NCBI RefSeq assembly: GCF_001436695.1
Contig: NZ_AYZG01000051.1
Coordinates: 374,387-438,386, forward strand
Length of the DNA: 64,000 bases
Source of the DNA: Lactobacillus taiwanensis DSM 21401
Lineage (GTDB): Bacteria > Bacillota > Bacilli > Lactobacillales > Lactobacillaceae
Reading direction: 5' to 3'
Below are positions 18,799-28,721 of the stretch, piece after piece. Every line of letters starts with the position of its first letter. Positions within the stretch are counted from its first letter, which is position 1. A program made the translations under genes and the position numbers. The notes beneath the pieces are model-generated. The model did no database searches, was not told where the DNA came from, and saw only the letters and a list, made by a program, of their open reading frames with translations.

Positions 18799-20172
18799 CT
18801 AATCAAAGAACTTCTTAAAGAATTCCTTGATTCCTTTTTTATTATTATTCTTCTTATCATCATTCTCTTCAGACGTAGAGATCGTTGATGTAGCACTAGT
18901 CTTATTATAATCTTCTTTTTGCTCCATTTCACTAGGAGTTACACGTCTTTTGAAAAATTTCATATTTTCTTGCGCTGAAGATTTAGTAGAAACAGGCAAA
19001 GTAACCTGATTTCCATAAATAACACTATTAACTAAGTAATCAATATCAGCTAAATTATAGGCATAATTTACTACTCCGTAACCTGCTGCATACATTGGAT
19101 TTCTTAATCCCATCTGATCTGGTTGGAAAATTCGGGCTTTCACACCAAAATCTTCCTTCACAATATCATCAATTCCCTGCAAAGCACTAGTCCCACCAGT
19201 AATTACAACACCACCTGGCAAATTAAATGCCTCATGTGATTTTAATCCTTTACCGATACGACTAAAGGTTTGATTAAGACGAGCATTAATTATTTCACTT
19301 AAGTACTCCTCGTCAATCATCTTAGGTCCATTTTCACCTACGACATTAACAGGAAATTGATTATCACTTGAAGTCAGGGACGGATCTGCATATCCAAACT
19401 GTAACTTAATTTTTTCAGCTTCCTTTTTCGAAGTATTTAAAACCACCGAAATATCATTAGTAATATCGATGCCACCCTCTAAATCAATAGTTGCATATTT
19501 GATTTTATTCTCATGAATTACAGTGGCAGTAGTCGACCCTCCACCCAAATCAAGAATAATCGTACCGAATGTTCGCTCACCTTCATCAAGTGCTACACTT
19601 GCAATTGCCAAAGGTATTGGTACAAAGAAATTATTTTGATAACCAGCTCGCTCGATCGCCTTACGAATATTATGTAAATCAGCACTAGGAGCAGTTAATA
19701 AAATCCCATGTACTTCAAGAGAATGAGCGATCATTTTTCTAGGATCGTCTACATCAGTTTTTCCATCAATTAAGAACTTGTTAGGCAAGAAAGCAATAGC
19801 TTCTCGACCATCCTTCAATGCAGTATCGATTGCAGTTAATAAAACGCGCTTAACATCGTTATCTGTAACTTCTCGACCATTCTCTTCAATGTTAATTAAG
19901 CCAACTGCATTTTCTAGCTGAAGTAAACCAACGGGAATTCCAGTGACTACTCGATAAATTTTAGAATTAGTCTTTTGCGCTACTTTCTTCAAAACAGCAC
20001 TTATACTATCAGCAGTTTGATCAATATCAACAATTTTTCCATGGCGCATCCCCTTTGTGGGACCATTTGCAGCACCAATAATTTGCATTTCATTAGACGC
20101 AGTGTCAGCGACAACTGCTTTAACGCTTGTTGTTCCTATATCCAAGCCTACTAGTAAATCAGTTTTATCCAA
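18799..20172 (-). CDS. ftsA: Cell division protein FtsA
   Basis: 457-residue actin-like ATPase that tethers FtsZ to the membrane. The N-terminal phosphate motif GLDIGTTSVKAVV is at 9-21, a second phosphate motif is LDLGGGSTT near 208, and the adenosine motif GVVITGGTSAL is near 320. The C-terminal membrane-targeting helix is KKGIKEFFKKFFD, after a Ser/Thr/Asn-rich linker. Directly upstream of ftsZ. The 64-base gap from divIB is the widest in this part of the cluster and could hold a secondary promoter. Confidence 0.97.
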   Translation of the reverse strand: MDKTDLLVGLDIGTTSVKAVVADTASNEMQIIGAANGPTKGMRHGKIVDIDQTADSISAVLKKVAQKTNSKIYRVVTGIPVGLLQLENAVGLINIEENGREVTDNDVKRVLLTAIDTALKDGREAIAFLPNKFLIDGKTDVDDPRKMIAHSLEVHGILLTAPSADLHNIRKAIERAGYQNNFFVPIPLAIASVALDEGERTFGTIILDLGGGSTTATVIHENKIKYATIDLEGGIDITNDISVVLNTSKKEAEKIKLQFGYADPSLTSSDNQFPVNVVGENGPKMIDEEYLSEIINARLNQTFSRIGKGLKSHEAFNLPGGVVITGGTSALQGIDDIVKEDFGVKARIFQPDQMGLRNPMYAAGYGVVNYAYNLADIDYLVNSVIYGNQVTLPVSTKSSAQENMKFFKRRVTPSEMEQKEDYNKTSATSTISTSEENDDKKNNNKKGIKEFFKKFFD

Positions 20173-20236
20173 GGTAATGCCCCCAAAACATAACTATACA
20201 ATAAATTTTAACATATGGTTTAAGTTCTCACTAATA

Positions 20237-21085
20237 TCAAGTTAGTCCTAATTTAACCTTTTCCGCTTGTGTTAGCGGTCGACTATAAGCACCAATTTCA
20301 AAATCAATTACTGATGGTTCTTTTAGCTGACTTTTTATTTTGTCATAATATCGTATCTTACTCTTAATAGTTGATAGATTTCCAATAACAATATTGTTAT
20401 CTTTCATCACTAAAACAATTTGACTCGGCCTTCGTGTTTCACCACTTAGCATTTTTACTTGGTCACGTATATGCTGTGGTAGACTGGCATATACCTTGAT
20501 ATCTTCGCTCAAAGAAACCTTCTGATTATATCCTGTAAATAAAGGCTTACTTTTATCAATCTTGTCGCTAGCAATAACTTGGCTACCTACTTTCCCTGTG
20601 GCTAATATCTTTCTGTAACCTTCACCTTCATGAATATACCCAATCACTGGTCGTTCTTTGATATTTAAAACCAAATGATTTGTTTTTTGCACGCCTACCT
20701 GAACCTTTTCAATCTCAGGAAAAGCAGCTGATAATTTCTCAGTATATTTCTTTCCTTTTAATAAGCAGAATACCACTTTATTTTCTGGAGAAATACCTGC
20801 TGTTTTGACTAGTTGTTTACTATTTAATTCAGGCACTCCTTTAACTTGTACACTTGCTACATTTGCTTTAGGCGAAACATAATATCCTAAAGCTAAAATA
20901 CAGCAAAGCGAAAAAAAGATTATAAATCCTAATCTAGTCAGTAAAGCATGTCGTCTTTCAGCTTGTAATTTAGTTAGTGAGGCAGAGACTCTTCTTTTTT
21001 CATTATTATTGGTTTTATTTTTATAATCAATCCAGCCTGATAACTCTTGTTTAGGATCTTTTTTGGTTATTTTTTTCTTAGCCAT
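20237..21085 (-). CDS. divIB: Division protein DivIB (FtsQ)
   Basis: 282 residues with a basic cytosolic N-terminus, one membrane segment (about residues 52-72, LGFIIFFSLCCILALGYYV), then an external POTRA domain (VASVQVKGVPELNSKQLV...) and beta domain. It regulates septal PBP and FtsL. I set the start at the ATG at 21085 (MAKKKITKK), which follows GGAAGG by about ten bases; a GTG three codons upstream (21094) overlaps that ribosome site. Ten to 20 bases after murG, as in many dcw clusters. Confidence 0.92.
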   Translation of the reverse strand: MAKKKITKKDPKQELSGWIDYKNKTNNNEKRRVSASLTKLQAERRHALLTRLGFIIFFSLCCILALGYYVSPKANVASVQVKGVPELNSKQLVKTAGISPENKVVFCLLKGKKYTEKLSAAFPEIEKVQVGVQKTNHLVLNIKERPVIGYIHEGEGYRKILATGKVGSQVIASDKIDKSKPLFTGYNQKVSLSEDIKVYASLPQHIRDQVKMLSGETRRPSQIVLVMKDNNIVIGNLSTIKSKIRYYDKIKSQLKEPSVIDFEIGAYSRPLTQAEKVKLGLT

Positions 21086-21103
21086 GTGCCTCACTTCCTT
21101 CCA

Positions 21104-22219
21104 TTATTTTTTATTCTTAATTAAGTTCTCCATTACAGAAATCACTTGATCTGATGCATCAGAAACTCCTAATCTCTTAGATGCATCACTCATTTTCTTT
21201 GCATAATTTGTATCTAACAAAATATGATCAATCGATGAGACAAAATTATTTGGATTTAAATCATCTTCTGGAATAACTAAGGCTGCTCCAGCTTTCTCCA
21301 TATCCATGGCATTTTTCATTTGATGATTATGAGTGACATTTGGACTAGGAATTAAAATTACTGGAACACCAAGAGCAGTAAATTCAGCTAAACTGGTTGC
21401 TCCAGAACGTGCTACAACACATGTCATTTGAGGTAACAACCCTGGCATATTATCAATATAAGGTACAATCTTTATATTTGAGTTAATTTCTTTACCAGCT
21501 AATTTTTCCTTAACGCTTCCGTAATATAGTTGACCAGTAGCCCAAATAACTTGATAAGGCTTAGTTTCTAATTCTGAAAGGGATTTTTCTACAATTTTAT
21601 TAATTGCTAGAGCCCCACGAGAACCGCCAAAAATCAAAACAGTAGGCATATTTGGATTTAGTCCCCATTTTTTAGAAATATCAACATTTTCTTTATTTAA
21701 GTCTAAAACTTGTTGTGAACGAGGATTACCAGTTTTAACTAATTTTTTCTTTTCTGAAAATTGCTTAGCCGCATCATCGAAGGTATAACAAATTTTATCA
21801 ACGTAGTGTGCTAAGAACTTATTAGCTAATCCAACAACCGAATTAGACTCATGAATAATAGTTGGAACATGCAGCTTAGCTGCTTCATAAACAATAGCAC
21901 CTGATACATAGCCACCAGTTCCTACTACAACATCAGGTTTAAAATCCTTGATAATTTGTTTTGCTTCTTTTGTAGCCTTAATGAAAAGCTCAATTGTTTC
22001 GAAATTCTTTAAAGGATGTTTACGGTCAAACCCCTTAATCTTTAAAGTCTTAAATGGAACGCCAGCTGCTGGAACGATTTTAGATTCTAATCCTCGATCT
22101 GTTCCAACAAATAGAATTTCATCATTTGTAACTAATTTACGTTCTTTCAAACGCTCAATCAACGCCATAATTGGATAAATGTGGCCACCAGTTCCGCCAC
22201 CAGAAAAAATTACTCTCAT
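21104..22219 (-). CDS. murG: UDP-GlcNAc transferase MurG
   Basis: 371 residues. Adds GlcNAc to undecaprenyl-PP-MurNAc-pentapeptide on the inner membrane face, forming lipid II. The N-terminal glycine loop FSGGGTGGHIYP is at 5-16, a second loop GTGGYVSG near 99, and the donor-site motif FGGSRGALAINK near 197. The acceptor-binding region ARSGATSLAEF near 270 is typical of GT28 enzymes. One base after murD. Confidence 0.97.
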   Translation of the reverse strand: MRVIFSGGGTGGHIYPIMALIERLKERKLVTNDEILFVGTDRGLESKIVPAAGVPFKTLKIKGFDRKHPLKNFETIELFIKATKEAKQIIKDFKPDVVVGTGGYVSGAIVYEAAKLHVPTIIHESNSVVGLANKFLAHYVDKICYTFDDAAKQFSEKKKLVKTGNPRSQQVLDLNKENVDISKKWGLNPNMPTVLIFGGSRGALAINKIVEKSLSELETKPYQVIWATGQLYYGSVKEKLAGKEINSNIKIVPYIDNMPGLLPQMTCVVARSGATSLAEFTALGVPVILIPSPNVTHNHQMKNAMDMEKAGAALVIPEDDLNPNNFVSSIDHILLDTNYAKKMSDASKRLGVSDASDQVISVMENLIKNKK

Positions 22220-22220
22220 T

Positions 22221-23603
22221 TTACTTAGTCTTTAATTCCTTAATAAATTTTACAAAAAAATCTCCACGTTCTTCAAAAGTATTAAATTGATCCCAAGAAG
22301 CGCATGCTGGTGAAAACAAGATAACATCCCCTGCCTCACTCAATTCATATGCTCGCGGAACAGCTTCTTGCAAGGTATTTACAATTACAATATCTTTAAT
22401 ACCAGCCTTACGAGCTGCATCTGCTAAAAGATATTTAGTTTCACCATAAAGCACAATTGATTTTACATGTTTTTTAAACAATGGAACAAGTGAATCAAAC
22501 ATAAAACCACGATCTAATCCACCAGCAATTAAAACCTCAGGTTCTTTAAATGAAGGAATAGCCACAGTAGCAGCTTCAATGTTAGTGGATTTTGAATCGT
22601 TGTAGATTTTACGGTCATTATAAGTCATTACATACTGCAAACGATGAGTAGCTCCAGTAAAAGTACTTAAAGCATATTGAATATCACTATCATCTGCACC
22701 CATTAATTTAGAAATTGCAATTGCCACTAAACAATTTTGTTGGTTATGAATACCTGGGATCTTAATCTCACTGATTTTCATAATTTGATGATCGTCTTTA
22801 CTTTCAAGATATTCATCACCAATAAAATAATCGGCCGTCTTATCTACTTCTGAAAATGTTTGAACTTTTGCTTTTGTTTTCTTTAATTCTTTTTCTAAAA
22901 TGCCCTTTTGATCAAAGTTAGCAATGAAATAATCATTTTGATCTTGAGATTGAGTAATTCTAAGTTTGGCTTCAACATAGTTATCAAAAGTCTTGTGATA
23001 GTCAAGGTGTACATTATTGTAAATATCAACAATTGCAGCTACTTTGGGCTTAATATCTGTTACTCCAAGTAATTGAAAACTAGACATTTCTACTACAAGT
23101 AAATCTTTTTTTGTAGCCCTTTCAACTACTTCTGAAATAGGAACGCCAATATTACCTACTGCATAAGCATGACCGCCATTTTTAGATAAGTGATGATCCA
23201 TAATTCTTTGGGTAAGCATGACAGTGGTCGTCTTACCATTTGAACCAGTAACACAAACATATGGTGCTTCACTTACGTTAAGTGCGATTTCAGGTTCAGT
23301 TATAACCGGAATATTCATCTTCAATGCTTTTTCAACCATTGGATTTTCATAAGGTATGCCGGGGTTTTTAACAAGATAATCAAATTTTTCCTCATCAAAA
23401 ATCTCAACTGGATGATAACCAGAAATAACTCTAACTCCTAATTTATCTAATTCGGCAGCTCGATCATCATTAGATAAATCCTTTTTATCATTTAAAGTGA
23501 GCTTAGCGCCAAGCTTCAAAAGGAGTTTAGCTACTGAAAAACCACTTTTTCCTAATCCTAAAATCAAAATGTTTTTATTTTCATATGTTTTTATTTGTTT
23601 CAT
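22221..23603 (-). CDS. murD: UDP-N-acetylmuramoyl-L-alanine--D-glutamate ligase
   Basis: 460-residue cytosolic Mur ligase adding D-Glu to UDP-MurNAc-L-Ala. The N-terminal Rossmann-like domain shows LILGLGKSGFSVAKLL. The ATP motif GSNGKTT lies near 119-125, and the conserved His/Asn region HLDYH near 195 and RLQYV...YNDSKSTN near 320 mark the MurD subfamily. Seven bases after mraY and one base before murG. Length agrees with the family (about 450). Confidence 0.97.
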   Translation of the reverse strand: MKQIKTYENKNILILGLGKSGFSVAKLLLKLGAKLTLNDKKDLSNDDRAAELDKLGVRVISGYHPVEIFDEEKFDYLVKNPGIPYENPMVEKALKMNIPVITEPEIALNVSEAPYVCVTGSNGKTTTVMLTQRIMDHHLSKNGGHAYAVGNIGVPISEVVERATKKDLLVVEMSSFQLLGVTDIKPKVAAIVDIYNNVHLDYHKTFDNYVEAKLRITQSQDQNDYFIANFDQKGILEKELKKTKAKVQTFSEVDKTADYFIGDEYLESKDDHQIMKISEIKIPGIHNQQNCLVAIAISKLMGADDSDIQYALSTFTGATHRLQYVMTYNDRKIYNDSKSTNIEAATVAIPSFKEPEVLIAGGLDRGFMFDSLVPLFKKHVKSIVLYGETKYLLADAARKAGIKDIVIVNTLQEAVPRAYELSEAGDVILFSPACASWDQFNTFEERGDFFVKFIKELKTK

Positions 23604-23610
23604 TTTAAAA

Positions 23611-24570
23611 TTAACCCCAGATAATTAAATAAACAATACTTCCAATTAAACCAACAATCCAAAATACAATGTCAACCTTCCACTCGGACCAACCAAGCAT
23701 TTCGAAGTGATGATGAATTGGTGTCATCTTGAAAATTCTCTTCCCTGTAGTTTGGAAAGAAATAACTTGCAAGATAACACTCAAAGTCTCTAATACGAAA
23801 ACAATACCAATTAAAAGCAATGACCATGGACGATGAAGGAAAATTGATACAGTAGCTAATCCACCACCAAGAGCTAACGAACCCGCGTCTCCCATGAAGA
23901 TTTTAGCTGGCTTATGATTAAAGATAAAGAAACCAACCAGTCCACCTATTACACTTAAGGTAAACACAACAATAACCCAATTTTTTTCTTGGTAAGCTAT
24001 CCAAGCATATGTGGCGTATGCAATGATAGAAAGTCCAGTTGCTAAACCATCCAGACCATCAGATAAGTTCACAGCGTTAGAAAAGCCAACCAACCAGAAA
24101 AGCACAAATAAACTAAATAGGAATGAATTCCGTACCATTCCTGCAAAAGGAATATATAACTCAAATGCAAAGTGATCACTAAAAGCTAATGCAATAATCA
24201 AAGCTGCAATAATAATCTGACCTAATAATTTTTGCCATGCCTTTAAACCTAAATTACGTTTGAAATATAACTTAATTCCATCATCCAAAAAGCCGATAAT
24301 GCCATAACCTAAGAAAGCGATTATTAAGATCCAAGCAGTTTTATTCAAATCTTTTTGCCAGATTAATACCCATAGAGTTGAAATAACACCAGCAAGCATA
24401 AAAACAACTCCACCCATTGTTGGTGTTCCAGATTTTTTTTCATGCCATTTCGGACCTTCATCTCTAATAACTTGCCCTTCATGCTTCATTCGCATGAAGC
24501 CAATAAATAACGGTAAGAAGATAACCGTAAGAGCGAAACTGCTTATAAACGGTATCAAAGAAAACTGCAT
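23611..24570 (-). CDS. mraY: Phospho-MurNAc-pentapeptide transferase MraY
   Basis: 319 residues, about ten hydrophobic segments. Transfers phospho-MurNAc-pentapeptide to undecaprenyl phosphate to give lipid I. Signature motifs: GTPTMGG near 48, FLDDGIKL near 95 with the catalytic aspartates, [10 protein letters not shown] near 168 and the loop PIHHHFE near 283. The ATG has a good ribosome site (AAAGGAG). Lies between pbp2X and murD, as usual in Gram-positive dcw clusters. Confidence 0.97.
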   Translation of the reverse strand: MQFSLIPFISSFALTVIFLPLFIGFMRMKHEGQVIRDEGPKWHEKKSGTPTMGGVVFMLAGVISTLWVLIWQKDLNKTAWILIIAFLGYGIIGFLDDGIKLYFKRNLGLKAWQKLLGQIIIAALIIALAFSDHFAFELYIPFAGMVRNSFLFSLFVLFWLVGFSNAVNLSDGLDGLATGLSIIAYATYAWIAYQEKNWVIVVFTLSVIGGLVGFFIFNHKPAKIFMGDAGSLALGGGLATVSIFLHRPWSLLLIGIVFVLETLSVILQVISFQTTGKRIFKMTPIHHHFEMLGWSEWKVDIVFWIVGLIGSIVYLIIWG

Positions 24571-24595
24571 TTTGTATTACTCCTTTAACTTTTTA

Positions 24596-26746
24596 CTATT
24601 TTAGATTTACTGATAACTTACTATTTTTATCAATTACTTTTCCAGCTGGTATTGACTGCTTTGTAACTTTTCCTTTCCCATTAATAGAAATTGGAATATC
24701 AGTGGTAGTCATGAAACTAGTGACTTCTTCACTAGTCCATCCAATCATATTCGGACAAGTAACTTGACCGCCCGTAAACAAGAAAATCTTTGAGTTATTA
24801 TCTTGCTTAACACCTGCTCCAACAGATTGTCGACTAATGTTTTTTCCAGTTCCTACTACTTCAACTGTAACACCGGCATTATTTGCATCTTCTTTAGCTT
24901 TTTCAACACTTTTACCAGTTAGAGCTGGAACAGTTACCTTTTCATTAACCTTAGCAGAAGAATCAGAAAGTGAAATTAGTCGATTCATAATTGGCTTAAA
25001 AATAGAAGAGAGAATAGTTTCAGCTGGCTTAGACATTTTTTGTGGTTGCTTCATGGTTAAGTACACACAGTAGCGAGGATTATTGACTGGAGTTACGCCG
25101 ACAACTGAGAAAATATAGTTATTGTCGCCTGTTAAATATCCACCATGCGGTCCAGCAATTTGAGCCGTCCCTGTCTTAACTGCAATACTCTTTCCTGGCA
25201 TCTTATAAGCCGCTCCAGTACCATAAGTTGCATTTACAACGTCCTGCATTCCTTTTAAAACTGTTTGAGCAGTTTTAGCAGAATAAATAGGAGCTCCAAC
25301 CTTAGTTCGATGAAACTTTTCGACTACTTTACCAGATGGAGAAACTATTTTTTCAACAAACTGAGGTTTTACCATTTGTCCGTCATTTGCTAAAGCACTG
25401 TAAGCCTGCATCATTTGCATGACATTAACATTAACACCTTGACCAAATGCAGTAACGGCTTGATTTAATGGGGTTGTGAAGTTTAAAATTCCAGCAGTTT
25501 CTCCTGGAAGAGTCACTCCAGTCTTTTTACCTAGTCTGTATTTATTTAAATATTCTTTCCATGTCTTGGAGCCCATTTTTTGTTCAAGTTTTACAAAACC
25601 AACATTACTTGATCTAGGAAAAGCTTGACTAAATGGAATCATCCCCCAACCACTATTATTCCAGTCGTGAATTGTTGAACCTTGAACTGTTACTGATCCA
25701 GATTTATATTGCTCGTTAGGATTATAATTACCGCTTTGAATAGCACTTGAATAAGTTAGAACTTTAAAAACAGAACCAGGTTCATATGAATCTTGAACTA
25801 ATATATTGCGCCAAGAGGTATCTAATCCCTTTTTAGTTTGAGGATTGAAAGTTGGACGTTGAGATGCAGCTAGAATTTTTCCAGTCTTTATATCTTCTAC
25901 AACTGCTGTCAACGCCTTAGGCTTATATTTATCCTGAACCTGCGACATTAAAACTTCTAAATAAGTCTGCAATCGTGAATCAAGCGTCAGATAAATATTA
26001 TCGCCGTCTTTTGTTGTACGCGTATTCTTTTGACTATTAGGTAATTGATTATTTTCCGCATCAACAAATGCTTCACGATATCCATCTTTACCAGCTAATT
26101 GCTTATCGAAGTATGCTTCAATTCCCATTGTACCAACTAGACTACTAGTTCCTTGACTCTTTTGCGGTTGAGCCAAACCAACAATATGAGAAGCAAAATT
26201 TCCATTTGGATACAGTCTAGATGGAGTTTCGATAAACTTAATTCCTGGTAACTTCATATCTTCAATTTTTTTCTTTTGAGATAAAGTTAAACCAGTTCCA
26301 GCCGATCCAAATTCGACCTGAAAGGCCTTATGCTTCGGATTTAAATATGAATATATTTTCTCTTCACTTAATGGAAGGACTTCAGCCAATTTTTGTGCTG
26401 TCTTACGTTTATTAGTTACATACATCGGCTTATTATGATAGTCAATTGAGCTCTTGTCTAAAATTGCATACACAGTAAAGACATGCGCATCTTCAGCAAG
26501 CGTCAATCCATTTTTATCATAAATCGTTCCTCGAGTTGCTTTTAAAACCTCATTTCGCCTATAAATTTGATTTACACGCTTATTTAAATTTTCACCAGCA
26601 ACTCGATTTGAAATTCCTATATATAAAAATCTACCTATAAATACAAGAAAAACCAAAGCCAAGACTAGCTGGAGGATTCTCCCCACCGTAAAGCGGTAGC
26701 CGTGGGCTTTGGATCTATTTCTATTTAAGTTATTAAACTTTTTCAT
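24596..26746 (-). CDS. pbp2X: Division penicillin-binding protein 2X-type with PASTA domains
   Basis: 716-residue class B PBP, the septal transpeptidase. A basic cytosolic tail and one membrane helix (about 22-45) are followed by a dimerisation domain and then the transpeptidase domain, with SVFK at 325-328 (active Ser325), SSN at 379-381 and KTG at 524-526. Two C-terminal PASTA domains follow (about 600-716: VPALTGKSVEKAKEDA..., CPNMIGWTSEEV...), which bind muropeptides or beta-lactams. The ATG overlaps the ftsL stop codon (TAATG). Numbered with the first ATG at 26746. Confidence 0.96.
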   Translation of the reverse strand: MKKFNNLNRNRSKAHGYRFTVGRILQLVLALVFLVFIGRFLYIGISNRVAGENLNKRVNQIYRRNEVLKATRGTIYDKNGLTLAEDAHVFTVYAILDKSSIDYHNKPMYVTNKRKTAQKLAEVLPLSEEKIYSYLNPKHKAFQVEFGSAGTGLTLSQKKKIEDMKLPGIKFIETPSRLYPNGNFASHIVGLAQPQKSQGTSSLVGTMGIEAYFDKQLAGKDGYREAFVDAENNQLPNSQKNTRTTKDGDNIYLTLDSRLQTYLEVLMSQVQDKYKPKALTAVVEDIKTGKILAASQRPTFNPQTKKGLDTSWRNILVQDSYEPGSVFKVLTYSSAIQSGNYNPNEQYKSGSVTVQGSTIHDWNNSGWGMIPFSQAFPRSSNVGFVKLEQKMGSKTWKEYLNKYRLGKKTGVTLPGETAGILNFTTPLNQAVTAFGQGVNVNVMQMMQAYSALANDGQMVKPQFVEKIVSPSGKVVEKFHRTKVGAPIYSAKTAQTVLKGMQDVVNATYGTGAAYKMPGKSIAVKTGTAQIAGPHGGYLTGDNNYIFSVVGVTPVNNPRYCVYLTMKQPQKMSKPAETILSSIFKPIMNRLISLSDSSAKVNEKVTVPALTGKSVEKAKEDANNAGVTVEVVGTGKNISRQSVGAGVKQDNNSKIFLFTGGQVTCPNMIGWTSEEVTSFMTTTDIPISINGKGKVTKQSIPAGKVIDKNSKLSVNLK

Positions 26747-27108
26747 TAACGGACATTCCTAATGTTACTCTCAACCAAGTGCAAGCCTTGATCACGAGCA
26801 ATTTTATTAATTCTAGTAGTTGACGTTAATTCAACAATCTCCTGACGAAGATCAGTGTTATGACTTTTTTGAGAAATTATTGTTTGCTCAACATTAGCTA
26901 ATTGATGTTGAGCACTAGTAGCAGAAATACTAGCTGAAACCAATAAAATCATTAATCCCAATGTAATTAGTGAACCTAGGACGACTAAACTTTTTTCAAA
27001 TGCTGTCCAAGGAACGCTTTTGGGATTAAGAACAATTGCTTTCTTTGGCTGCTCAGTCTGCTGTTGACTTTGTTGATAATTTAATTTTCTTGCTGAGCTA
27101 TCAGCCAT
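26746..27108 (-). CDS. ftsL: Cell division protein FtsL
   Basis: 120 residues. Charged N-terminus, one membrane helix (about 43-65, FEKSLVVLGSLITLGLMILLV), then a short external leucine-zipper coiled coil ending in the family's IARDQGLHLVESNIRNVR-type tail. Forms a complex with DivIB and DivIC to activate septal wall synthesis. Sequence conservation is low in this family, so position between rsmH and pbp2X is important evidence. Confidence 0.9.
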   Translation of the reverse strand: MADSSARKLNYQQSQQQTEQPKKAIVLNPKSVPWTAFEKSLVVLGSLITLGLMILLVSASISATSAQHQLANVEQTIISQKSHNTDLRQEIVELTSTTRINKIARDQGLHLVESNIRNVR

Positions 27109-27120
27109 TTTCTTCTCCTT

Positions 27121-27160
27121 AAAATATTAAATAAAACTATAAAATATTAAATAAAACTAT
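27121..27160. repeat. Perfect 20-bp tandem duplication between rsmH and ftsL
   Basis: The 20 bases at 27121-27140 are repeated exactly at 27141-27160 (AAAATATTAAATAAAACTAT). The rsmH stop codon (27159-27157) falls inside the right copy. Both copies lie upstream of the ftsL ribosome site, so the duplication only lengthens the spacer. It looks like a recent slippage event. Confidence 0.9.
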
Positions 27161-28104
27161 AATTTCTCTGCAACCCTTAACTTGGCACTGTGTGAGCGGT
27201 TATTTTCCTCTAATTCATCACTACTTGCCATGATAGGTTTGCGACTAATCAATCGCAATGTTGGTTTACTGTCAGCCGGTACCATCGGCATTCCCCGTGG
27301 TATTTCGACTTCAGAATACTTTTTAAAGATCTTTTTGACGATTTTATCCTCATGAGACTGAAAAGTTATTACGCTGATTCGACCACCAGGCTTCAATAGC
27401 TTGATCGCTTCCTCAAGAGACTCTTGCAATACACCTAATTCATTATTAACTGCAACTCGAATAGCTTGAAAACTCTTCTTAGCTGGATGCCCTCCACTCC
27501 GTCTTGCATATGCCGGAATCGCATCCTTAATTACGTCTACTAAATCAAATGTAGTTACAATAGGTTTCTCTCTCCTTCGATCAACTATCTTTCTAGCAAT
27601 TTGACGTGAGAACTTTTCATCTCCATACTTGTACAAAATATCACTCAGTTCTTTTTGAGACCAAGTGTTTACTATTGTATAAGCATCTAACTCTTGGCTT
27701 TGGTCCATTCTCATATCTAATCGTGCATCAAATCGATATGAAAAACCACGTTCGGGTTGATCAAACTGCGGAGATGAAACTCCAAGATCGTAGTAAATAC
27801 CATCTATTCCATCTGAAATTCCCAGCTCTACCAGATTTTCTTTCAAATGACAGAAGTTATCATGAACCAACATTAATCTTGGCTCAGCTCCTGATTTCAA
27901 TTCCTCAGCAAAACTCTCTTTTGCCATTGAAATTGCATATTCATCTTGATCAAATCCGATAACAGTTCCTCGACTTAATTTACTGAGTAAATATCGAGCA
28001 TGACCACCACCACCAAAAGTTGCGTCAACATAAAGACCATCATCTTTGGGATTTAAATTGTCTATTGTTTCGTGCAATAGCACGCTTTTATGCTTGAATT
28101 TCAT
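27157..28104 (-). CDS. rsmH: 16S rRNA (cytosine1402-N4)-methyltransferase RsmH
   Basis: 315 residues. Methylates N4 of C1402 in the ribosomal P site. Features: N-terminal [14 protein letters not shown] motif [11 protein letters not shown] (about 27-37), GFDQDEYAI, and the C-terminal [15 protein letters not shown] motif. Family length is about 310. Five bases after mraZ, the standard order at the head of the dcw cluster. Confidence 0.97.
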   Translation of the reverse strand: MKFKHKSVLLHETIDNLNPKDDGLYVDATFGGGGHARYLLSKLSRGTVIGFDQDEYAISMAKESFAEELKSGAEPRLMLVHDNFCHLKENLVELGISDGIDGIYYDLGVSSPQFDQPERGFSYRFDARLDMRMDQSQELDAYTIVNTWSQKELSDILYKYGDEKFSRQIARKIVDRRREKPIVTTFDLVDVIKDAIPAYARRSGGHPAKKSFQAIRVAVNNELGVLQESLEEAIKLLKPGGRISVITFQSHEDKIVKKIFKKYSEVEIPRGMPMVPADSKPTLRLISRKPIMASSDELEENNRSHSAKLRVAEKL

Positions 28105-28109
28105 AATTT

Positions 28110-28541
28110 TTATAACTCGATGTCATCCAAGTCTTCTGCGATATCGTCATAGTTTTCATTAGCATCTTCTGAAAAATCATTCCAGCGTTCTGCTGACCAA
28201 ATTTCAATTCTATCAGAGACACCAACAATCACACATTCCTTAATGAGTGCGGCATGCTTTTTCAATGTCATGGTCAGATTAACACGTCCTTGCTTGTCGA
28301 ACTCACTTTCCATCGCACCTGAGTAGAAAAGACGCGTAAACTTACGTGCACTTCTCTTAGTCAGTGGAAGTTTGGCTAACTTAGCCTCAATTTTCTGCCA
28401 TTCTTCAATTGGATAGCCAAAAATACAGCCTTCCATTCCACGAGTAAATACCATCTTATCACCAATCTCGTCTCTAAATTTGGCCGGTATAATTAATCGG
28501 CCTTTGCTGTCGAGATTATGATGATACTCGCCCATGAACAT
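28110..28541 (-). CDS. mraZ: Transcriptional regulator MraZ
   Basis: 143 residues containing two SpoVT/AbrB-like repeats. [23 protein letters not shown] starts the first; the second DxxGR motif is [10 protein letters not shown] near 80. MraZ assembles as a ring and binds direct repeats in front of its own gene, controlling the cluster. AAGGGGG lies about seven bases before the first ATG; a second ATG two codons later is possible. Four candidate MraZ boxes lie upstream at 28572-28605. Confidence 0.96.
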   Translation of the reverse strand: MFMGEYHHNLDSKGRLIIPAKFRDEIGDKMVFTRGMEGCIFGYPIEEWQKIEAKLAKLPLTKRSARKFTRLFYSGAMESEFDKQGRVNLTMTLKKHAALIKECVIVGVSDRIEIWSAERWNDFSEDANENYDDIAEDLDDIEL

Positions 28542-28569
28542 GGTCTAGCCCCCTTTCCAAAGAATAATT

Positions 28570-28607
28570 TACCACACTTCCCCACTTTCTACCACAAGTT
28601 TTCCACT
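28570..28607 (-). promoter_or_regulatory. MraZ-box repeats upstream of mraZ
   Basis: On the minus strand TGG occurs four times at near-helical spacing (28605, 28594, 28584, 28574; steps of 11, 10 and 10 bases), in contexts AAGTGGAA, TTGTGGTA, AAGTGGGG and TGTGGTA. This matches the repeated TGG-type operator known for MraZ. They start about 30 bases before the mraZ ATG and would overlap the cluster promoter, which I cannot pinpoint. Confidence 0.75.
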
Positions 28608-28654
28608 TTTTATTTAGATATTACGTTATTTTATGATAATTATAATTTTATTCA

Positions 28655-28695
28655 AAATAAAATGCTTCCATCTATTGCGATAGAAGCACTTTATT
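28655..28695 (-). terminator. Probable terminator after the DUF3397 gene
   Basis: Minus-strand GTGCTTCTAT and ATAGATGGAAGCAT can pair imperfectly (TGCTTC with GAAGCA and CTAT with ATAG), followed by T-rich sequence ATTTTATTTTG. It would separate the DUF3397 gene from mraZ. Confidence 0.6.
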
Positions 28696-28721
28696 TCGAA
28701 TGAAAATGTGGGAGAGAAAAA

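Noticed and set aside
27121-27160. Possible start of a CRISPR-like repeat array
   Set aside because: Only two copies, directly adjacent with no spacer; this is a tandem duplication.
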